64,000 nt of DNA, from the NCBI GenBank assembly GCA_021399445.1, contig JAJTUQ010000002.1:1364001-1428000 (forward strand), given 5' to 3'. The position numbers were made by a program, and so were the translations under genes. Shown here piece after piece: positions 56,881 to 64,000 of the stretch (its first letter is position 1; each line of letters opens with the position of its first letter). The notes beneath the pieces were generated by a model. That model made no database searches. It had not been told where the DNA came from and worked only from the letters and a program-made list of their open reading frames with translations. The DNA is from Xylogone sp. PMI_703. Lineage: Eukaryota > Ascomycota > Leotiomycetes.

Positions 56881-59800
56881 ATGGATGAGAAATCTATTCC
56901 GCTCGATCTAAGTCCATCACGAAATACTGGGGCCGAGATACCAGGCGACAATGCTCCCAACAATAAAAAGGATGATGCATATTCGAGCAAGGCAGAGTCA
57001 TACGCCTCGTTCTCTAACTTTGTGGTATCTGGCCAATGGTTCTGCTATCTTTTCTCCCTTGCTAATGATCATAACTAGAGAGTATTTACGTACTCAACTC
57101 TGCTTGATAGAATTTTCCTTACCATAGCTACGCTTGCGGAGATAGGCACAGGAATAGTACGTACTATATTCGAACTATTGAGGTAGAGCTTAACAGAATG
57201 TGACAGACATTACCCCTGCTCAATGTCGTGTTTGGTAATTAATGTTTACTTCAACTACTTTTCATGCTTAACCAGCTCTCTAGGACAATTGATTGGAAAC
57301 TTCAACAACTACTTCATCCCCGGATCAGGCGTGACCAAAAGCCAATTTATCCATGCCCTGAACCGTCAAACGTTTGTACCCTTGCTTTTTCACTCTCTTC
57401 TTAGATGACATGTTTGTCTTATTTTCTACTTATAGTGTTTTGTATGAAACAGTTATCCACTGACCAGGTAATCTTAGCTTGTACATAGTGTATCTCTTCA
57501 TTGCAAGATGGTCACTGAGCTACCTATCGATGCTCATTTTCCGCATGATGGGCCTACGAATATCTGCAAAACTCCGACTTGCGTACCTCGTAGCTCTGTT
57601 CAATCAGCCGATTAGTGTTCTTGATACACTCCCTAGTGGGCAGGCATCCAATACTCTCACGACGGTTGCAAACACCCTACAAGTTGGCATATCGGAGAAG
57701 ATGGGTTCCATTTTCCAGTGGATAGCTATGTTGGTTGCTGCGATCATTATCGCCTTCAAGTATAGCTGGTCCTTAACCTTGGTTACTTCGTCTGTGATAC
57801 TCTTCGTTTTTATAGTATATGGAGCCGTGGTTCCACTTATACTGAAAGCAACAAAACAAGTCGAGCATGCGGACGCGAAGGCCTCGTCCATCGCCGGAGA
57901 AGTATTTGCATCTATTAGAATAATTGCTGCCTGTGGAGCGGAAGAGCGGGTTGCCAGAAAATACTCTGGTTGGGTTGAAGAATCTCGCCGTCGAGGACTC
58001 AAGATGTCCCTATTGTCTGGAATTCAATATGCTCCGCGTAAGTAGAGGTTTCCCTATCGCAGATATGTCTCTAATAGCTTCAACAGTATTCTTCGCCATT
58101 TATGCGTATATATATTTTACTCATTTAATATTTTCCAACAATACTAATATATAGCACAGTACCTTTGGATTAACGTTTTGGTTTGGTGTCAAACAGTACC
58201 TAGGGCACCACATATCCAGTATTTCAACGATTGTCATGTCAGTAGATGGTCCATTATTCCCATGGTAGACGCTAATAAAAGATTTAGAGTGCTCATGTCA
58301 GTCATGATGGTGACAATGGCTGCGGGACAATTAGCTGCTCCTATAGTTGCCGCTGGAAAAGCCGCAAATGCAGCAACTGATTTTTTTGCAATAATTGATG
58401 CACCTAGTCCGTCAACTGACGGACTTGCTGAGCCGCACGTTTCTGCTCAGCAAGATATCAAGCTTGAATCTATCACCTTTGCGTATCCTAGTAGACCGCA
58501 CACCAAAGTCCTTGATGACTTAAGTCTCACATTTGAATCAGGCAAGATGACAGCCATCGTCGGTTCCTCTGGAAGTGGTAAGAGTACGATTGTCGGCCTT
58601 CTCGAACGATGGTATGAGCTGGATCCTAAGAGGCTCATCAAACTACCTCAGAGTGCTTCAACAAAGAAGAAAGATGTCAAAGAGGAAATTGACGATGTGA
58701 AACCACTTGATAATGAGATGGAAGATACTAAAACTCCGGTTTTACTTAGCGGTATAATCCGAATAGGGAATCACAACATCGATGAGATTAATCTCAAGTG
58801 GTGGAGGTCTCAGATTGGACTGGTACAACAAGAACCTTTCATCTTCAACGACACAATACATAAGAATGTGGAATACGGCCTGATAGGTTCTCAATGGGAG
58901 AATGCTGACCCCGAGACAAAAAAGCATCTTGTAGAAGAAGCTTGTAAGGAGGCATTTGCCGATGAATACATTACAAGGTTGCCAAGGGTGAATAAATAAG
59001 CGTCATAGGTATAATCCAGATGTGGATGTCAACATGCTAATAAATCTGAAGGGCTATGAAACTCAAGTTGGTGATGCTGGCATCAAGCTCTCTGGAGGTC
59101 AGCGCCAGAGACTGGCTATTGCAAGGAGTATTATAAAGAAACCTAAAATTCTTATTCTCGATGAGGCTACCTCTGCTATCGATGTACGTGGGGAAAGGCT
59201 GGTTCAAGCGGCTCTTGATAAGGTATGAACCCTCGTTCGCCCATTATTGATCAAACTTGTGTTTACAGCGACTTGTAGGTTTCTAAGGACAGGACTACTA
59301 TAACTATAGCCCATCGCCTCTCTACGATCAAAAAAGCCGATAAGATTGTGGTCATGAAGAACGGTAGGCTTCTTGAACAGGGCACTCACGAAGGCCTCTT
59401 ATCTGACAAAAATGGCGCATACTCCGCTCTTGTAAATGCACAGCAATTATCAATGGGTGACGCTACCGCTGAGGTCTCTGATTTTGTTGAAGAGGGACTG
59501 ACTGATACAACGCGCGTGATGAGTGCTCAGGAAGAAGTTATTAACACAGAAGATAAAACAGAGCCTTATAAGATGAGAGGAATCTTTGGAAGTTTGGGTC
59601 TTTTCCTATATGAACAGAGAAAACATTGGCCAGCTTACAGCTTCTTAGCCATAGGCTGTCTAGGGGCTGGAAGTAAGTCCACCTCATTATTACAGCTCTT
59701 ATACATGAACATCATCGCGAACATGATACTTACTACGTTTACAGGTGGTGCTTCCCTCCAAGCATATCTCTTTTCTAAACTCATCACGTCTTTCACGCTT

Positions 59801-61729
59801 ACAGGGAATGCACTCAAACATTCCAGCGACCACTGGTCCCTCATGTTCTTCATACTGGCAATTGGTATTGGAATTTCCTTCTTTATACTTGGATGGGCCT
59901 CTAACACTGTAGCTGCTGTGAGTTTTCAATCATTGGTTGCGATCTGTTAACTAACTCTGTTAGCACATTTCTTGCACGTACCGTCAAGAATATTTTGAGA
60001 GCATTATTAAAAAGCCAATACCATTTTTTGATGAAGAGGACAACTCTACTGGAACTTTAACGGGCCGGGTTGCTAATGATCCAACTCAGCTACAGCAGTT
60101 GCTTGGTATAAATATGGCAATGGTATACATAGCCATATTCAATATGCTAGGATGCATCATCATAGCGTTCTGTTTTGGTTGGAAATTATCTCTACTATCA
60201 GTATTTGTTGCACTACCAATCGTCCTAAGCGCTGGATATTTTCGCGTTCGGTATGAGCTGCAGTTTGAGAAGATGAACCAAGACGTATTTGCCGAAAGTT
60301 CGAAATTTGCATCTGAGGCCATTACTGCTTTTCGGACCGTTACAGCTCTCACATTAGAGGATGCGACGTGTAGCCGCTATGAATTGCTTTTGAAAGAGCA
60401 TCTTAGGAAGGCATTTCATAAGGGAAAATACACAACCCTCCTATTTGCAATGAGCGATAGTGTCAATCTTTTATGTTCTGCATTAACTTTCTATTACGGC
60501 GGAAAGCTTCTCTCTACCCATGAGTACGGCCCGATTGCGTTTTATGTTGTTTACATGGCAATTTTACAAGGAAGTGAGGCTGCTGGCCAGTGGTTGAGTT
60601 TTGGGCCTAGTAAGTTTCTCACTTCGCTGCAGAACTACATATTTGTTTACAATATGCGTAGATATCGCACAAGCTTCTGCCGCTGCAAACAGAATTTTGA
60701 GCTTCCGGCTCAGACGTCCAGACGGCAGTAAGAAAAGTGTCCCTGAAATTCATGATGGGGAAGGTGGAGTAAAGCTAGAACTGCGAGATATATGGTTCAA
60801 GTATCCTACTCGTGACATACCAATTTTCACGGGGCTAAATTTAACAGTGAGCAGGTTTCTAGCTAGTGAATATTACAATACTGACCGATCAATAGGTCGA
60901 AAAAGGACAATTTGCTGCGCTTGTGGGGGCTTCAGGTATTTCATATACCTTCTGAATTAATAAGTGGTAATTTGGATTTTATCTAACATCATAGCAAGGC
61001 TGTGGAAAGACGAGCGTTATATCGTTACTTGAAAGGTGATTTTGTCTAATTATTGTGTAGCACTATTGCTAAGTTTTTAGTATAGATTCTATGAGATTCA
61101 AAAGGGGAGAATCCTCTGCAATGGTGTCAATATATACGACTTAGATACGGCGGATTACAGAAAATCTATCTCTCTTGTTGCTCAGGAGCCAACTTTGTTT
61201 CAAGGGACTATCCGGGAAAATATACTCCTTGGGGTGGATGAAAACACCCCTGATGATATTCTACATCAGGCAGCTCGAGATGCTGAAATTCATGATTTCA
61301 TCATGTCATTGCCCGAAGGTTATAGTACAGATGTCGGTAATAGAGGCATAGCCTTGAGCGGCGGACAGAAGCAACGCATTGCTATTGCTCGGGCTCTCAT
61401 CAGAAAACCTAAGATTCTGCTTCTGGACGAAGCAACTTCTAGCCTTGACTCAGAAAGCGAAAGGTTGGTCCAAGCAGCATTTGAGCGAGCCGGCAAAGGA
61501 CGGACTATGGTTGTCGTAGCACACCGGCTAGCAACTATCCAGAATGCGGATGTTATCTTTGTGTTCGGAGAAGGTAAGGTTCTCGAGAAAGGAGATCATG
61601 CTAGTCTATTGCGAAAAAGGGGAGTTTACTACCAGATGGTAAGCAATATTTTCTTGTTCGGTTGTGATGAGTTTACTTGTGATAGCTAATGAGACAATAC
61701 AGTGCCAATCCCAGGCTTTGGACAGATAG
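56881..61729 (+). CDS. Full-size ABC transporter, ABCB (MDR) type
   Basis: Seventeen exons can be joined without a frame break: 56881-57021, 57079-57156, 57207-57234, 57284-57371, 57478-58037, 58087-58105, 58160-58237, 58288-58987, 59052-59222, 59279-59672, 59745-59917, 59964-60609, 60662-60846, 60896-60935, 60999-61035, 61086-61638 and 61703-61729; 1305 residues. Domain order is TMD1-NBD1-TMD2-NBD2. NBD1 has Walker [10 protein letters not shown] (about 423), signature KLSGGQRQR (577) and Walker [12 protein letters not shown]2 has GASGCGKTS (1098, split between exons 14 and 15), ALSGGQKQR (1203) and ILLLDEATS. The end, [10 protein letters not shown], is typical. NBD1 carries an insert of roughly 60-70 charged residues after Walker A. 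Both ATP sites look intact. The family exports hydrophobic drugs, toxins or peptides; the cargo is unknown. Confidence 0.92.
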
Positions 61730-62729
61730 GCTAGAAAATGTTAATCCACTTGTACATATAATCGATATCGTTGAGAAGGGCCCAGGCCATTTATTTCGTT
61801 GTGTAATAAAGCGCTGCTCATCTCGAATGACAATTCAGTTCTCTACTCAATGCCTATTACTAGTCTGGGATGATCGAACCAATCGGATATAGAGAGGCTA
61901 TATTATATAAAATATAGATAATACACTGGAGCCAATTATGAAAAAGTTTTCCTCTGTGTCTCACATTTTTGTGTAGTGGAGTCTCATGCGTTTAGATATC
62001 ACTAATCGTCGCATCTTGTCTGACACAGTATAACTCATTTGGTTCCTGTGGCTTCCTTTTCTCCTTCTGGGACCGAGAAAGGTTCGTGGGGTAGGAGAGT
62101 ACAGTAGCTCGAGAATAGGTACCGTAGTATTGAGAGTGGAATGATGTCCAAGCAAGCTCGGCATGTTGGTGCACGTCAGCTGGAAGTGCGCGGATTAGTC
62201 AATGATTAAGCTAGTGGAGCTCGTTAAACTTCCGAGCTGGTCCGAGTGCTCAATTTGGTCTGATCACGTGCATCAGCCCAAAGAGCTAACACGTGATGGA
62301 TATCCCTGCGCAGATCATCAACCAGCAGATCTTGAGATGCGATATTTCACCAGTTGATGATTGTCGCCAATGGTAGCGTTGTGGCCTTGCAATCTGGGCA
62401 ACGTTGAATAATTCAATTGATATGTTATTGTGCGCTGAATTCTACGAGGTTGCATTACCAACAGCGAATTACATCTTTGCATCTGAATCAGTGAGGGCGC
62501 ACGAAGGTAGAGCTATCCTGTGAACGTTCAGCTGTGGCGGTTGTTACGCTGACGCTAGTAGCCACCACGTAGCTGTGTCCCCACCCCAGCCTCACCCATT
62601 AATTCCCCCCGACTCGGATAGAGCAACCAAAACAACAAAAGCTACCCGCCATCGCACCGACCCGCGATCCGACTTAGTCGTCAACACAACCAAATGCACA
62701 TGACGGGTTGATTGAAGCCGGCCGCGATA
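61730..62729. other. Intergenic, promoter of the downstream gene
   Basis: No gene seen. Contains the ABC transporter 3' flank and the promoter of the gene at 62730, with two CACGTG boxes (listed separately). Confidence 0.55.
62261..62297. promoter_or_regulatory. Paired CACGTG (E-box) motifs
   Basis: Two perfect CACGTG hexamers at 62265-62270 and 62290-62295, 25 bp start to start, within the contexts TGATCACGTG and AACACGTGATG. CACGTG is the core bound by bHLH factors such as Cbf1, Pho4 or sterol-regulatory proteins in fungi. They lie about 440 bp upstream of the next start codon. Function is inferred only. Confidence 0.35.
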
Positions 62730-64000
62730 ATGGCAGAAAGGTGGCAGAGGAGCTCCGAAAGTCCTCCTCGAAGAGGAAAGGAGCCGTACAGAGCTCAACG
62801 GAGCGGTCCTGTTAGAAGACGTTCAGGATCCGAAACAGACTCAATCTACTCATCCTCATCATCCTCATCTTCATACATCGATACATCACGATATTATCCA
62901 CAAAACAGATTTAGTCTACGCAAATTCTTCACCGCACCTTCTGAGCGACGTCGGATTCGAAAGCGAAGAAGTCAGCGTTCTATTCGACGTGGTGGATCGT
63001 CGTCCTCGATAGACAGCGATCTTGCTTATGGAACTGGTTGGATCCACAAGCACAAAGAAAATTCTCCCAGGCATGAAAAAGAGCCAGAAAGACCGCGACC
63101 CCAGGGATATGAGGAGGGTGATGTGAGGCGCGATGGAGTTGAGCGGCGCGAGGGACAAGAGGTACGTGATCAACGATGGCGACATGATCAATATGAGGCA
63201 CGTGAAACCCCAGAAAGACGCGATCAACCGGAAAGAAGTGAGGGGCAACGTAGACGCGAGAAAGGGAAACCAGGGAAACGTATATCTCGGTCACCAACAG
63301 CAGCCGAAATTCTAGCGGTGGGCAACGAAATACAGGAGTTGTCAGATTTGATCTCTTCGGGTGGGAGACCGAGGCGCAGTGGAGGATTTACTCGTGGCAT
63401 CCCACCATCAAAGGTGTCTTCTCAACATCAAGTTGAGGACGATGACGACTGGAGAACCGATGACGGTCATGAATCGGCGGACAGCGTTGATTCCTCGCTT
63501 GCATACGGAGGAGAATCCAGCCAGGGTGGTGGTGGTTGGTTTGGCTTCAGCTGGGGCAAGCCCAAGCCCAAGCCGGAGCTTAAGCCTGAGCCTAGGCCAG
63601 AACCTAGGCCGGTACCAAAGCAGAAGAGCAGCGTTGTAGATCCTCGACTCTTTGGAAGGCAGAATTCCTTGAATGGAATTGTCACTGAACCAGTTGGGTT
63701 TGGAGATGTGAACTACCGCCCCCCTATTAATGGCTTTGGTTCCTCTCGCGACCAAAGTCCACTTGCAACTAAATCTAAGGCCCCATCCACACCTACACCT
63801 AGGTCTAAATCTAAACCTAAATCTACAGTTTCCGACATTCCACTTCAAACGGTTTATCCCATATCGACTGAGGACCCACAGGTATTCGAACCGGGACGCA
63901 GCTCAGTCTCATCATCCGTACGACAAGAGCCCTACATGCCCTCTCGTCCTGCACCACCTCCAATTTATCACCCACAGCCTATTACTCCAGTCACGCAAGC
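62730..64000 (+). CDS. Ser/Arg/Pro-rich protein, unknown function (3' end outside window)
   Basis: From ATG 62730 the frame is open to the window edge, 423 codons, without an intron signal being needed. The N-terminus is Arg/Ser-rich with a nine-serine run, then a basic segment (ERRRIRKRRSQRSIRRGG) likely to act as a nuclear signal. Residues about 115-185 are extremely rich in Arg, Glu and Asp. A short ordered island, SPTAAEILAVGNEIQELSDL near 190-210, may form a helix. Further on, a Gly/Trp patch (QGGGGWFGFSWG) is followed by a proline-lysine ladder (KPKPKPELKPEPRPEPRPVP, near 282-301) and Ser/Lys/Pro-rich sequence. No known domain was recognised. Confidence 0.75.
   Translation, partial: MAERWQRSSESPPRRGKEPYRAQRSGPVRRRSGSETDSIYSSSSSSSSYIDTSRYYPQNRFSLRKFFTAPSERRRIRKRRSQRSIRRGGSSSSIDSDLAYGTGWIHKHKENSPRHEKEPERPRPQGYEEGDVRRDGVERREGQEVRDQRWRHDQYEARETPERRDQPERSEGQRRREKGKPGKRISRSPTAAEILAVGNEIQELSDLISSGGRPRRSGGFTRGIPPSKVSSQHQVEDDDDWRTDDGHESADSVDSSLAYGGESSQGGGGWFGFSWGKPKPKPELKPEPRPEPRPVPKQKSSVVDPRLFGRQNSLNGIVTEPVGFGDVNYRPPINGFGSSRDQSPLATKSKAPSTPTPRSKSKPKSTVSDIPLQTVYPISTEDPQVFEPGRSSVSSSVRQEPYMPSRPAPPPIYHPQPITPVTQ

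Noticed and set aside
57022..61702. ABC transporter as a broken pseudogene because of many stops
   Set aside because: All interruptions lie in 16 introns with GT..AG ends; the joined frame is continuous for 1305 residues with all catalytic motifs.

Overview
This is nuclear DNA from a filamentous ascomycete (Pezizomycotina). The evidence is short spliceosomal introns (about 46-210 nt, GT..AG, often with CTAAC/CTAAT branch sites), monocistronic genes on both strands, a Zn2Cys6 regulator, a GPI-anchored Cu-only superoxide dismutase, an Mnn9-type mannosyltransferase and a full-size fungal ABCB transporter. A leotiomycete is my best guess at class level; that is inference from overall feel, not from a marker gene. 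Exon models below were built by eye from splice signals and reading-frame continuity.

Layout. 1-1.6 kb: 3' part missing of a minus-strand gene with a mitochondrial-like N-terminus. 5.6-8.5 kb: large Ser/Pro-rich protein. 9.6-18.1 kb: dense housekeeping block with peroxin-4 E2, Mnn9, a Ser/Pro-rich protein, the PP2A activator Rrd1 and exosome subunit Rrp46 (the last two divergent from a 231-bp promoter). 20.5-22.3 kb: NAD kinase. 22.3-24.4 kb: gene-free, holding a degenerate repeat array. 24.4-30.5 kb: a zinc-binding protein of unknown function, a Tmt1-like methyltransferase, an alpha/beta hydrolase and a SANT/Myb-like protein. 30.5-43.4 kb: a ~13-kb gene-poor stretch with a second copy of the repeat array (34 kb) and a decayed coding segment (39-40.7 kb). 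43.4-52.6 kb: Zn2Cys6 regulator, a small DUF202 membrane protein and a C2H2 regulator. 53.3-64 kb: V-ATPase subunit f, Cu-only SOD, a 17-exon ABC transporter, and a Ser/Arg/Pro-rich protein cut by the window end.

No biosynthetic cluster, CRISPR, rRNA, tRNA or intact transposon was recognised. Genes are mostly independent housekeeping functions (peroxisome import, Golgi mannosylation, PP2A/TOR signalling, RNA decay, NADP supply, vacuolar acidification) plus a surface/defence pair (Cu-only SOD next to a multidrug-type ABC pump).

Most interesting: (1) a ~30-codon degenerate repeat at 23.0-23.4 and 34.0-34.4 kb whose core translates to a conserved peptide (AE-x-YSDDF...D-x-QR) interrupted by C-to-T stop codons; (2) several genes whose coding strand switches from C-rich at the 5' end to G-rich at the 3' end; (3) two small multi-exon genes (V-ATPase f, DUF202) that simple ORF calling misses.
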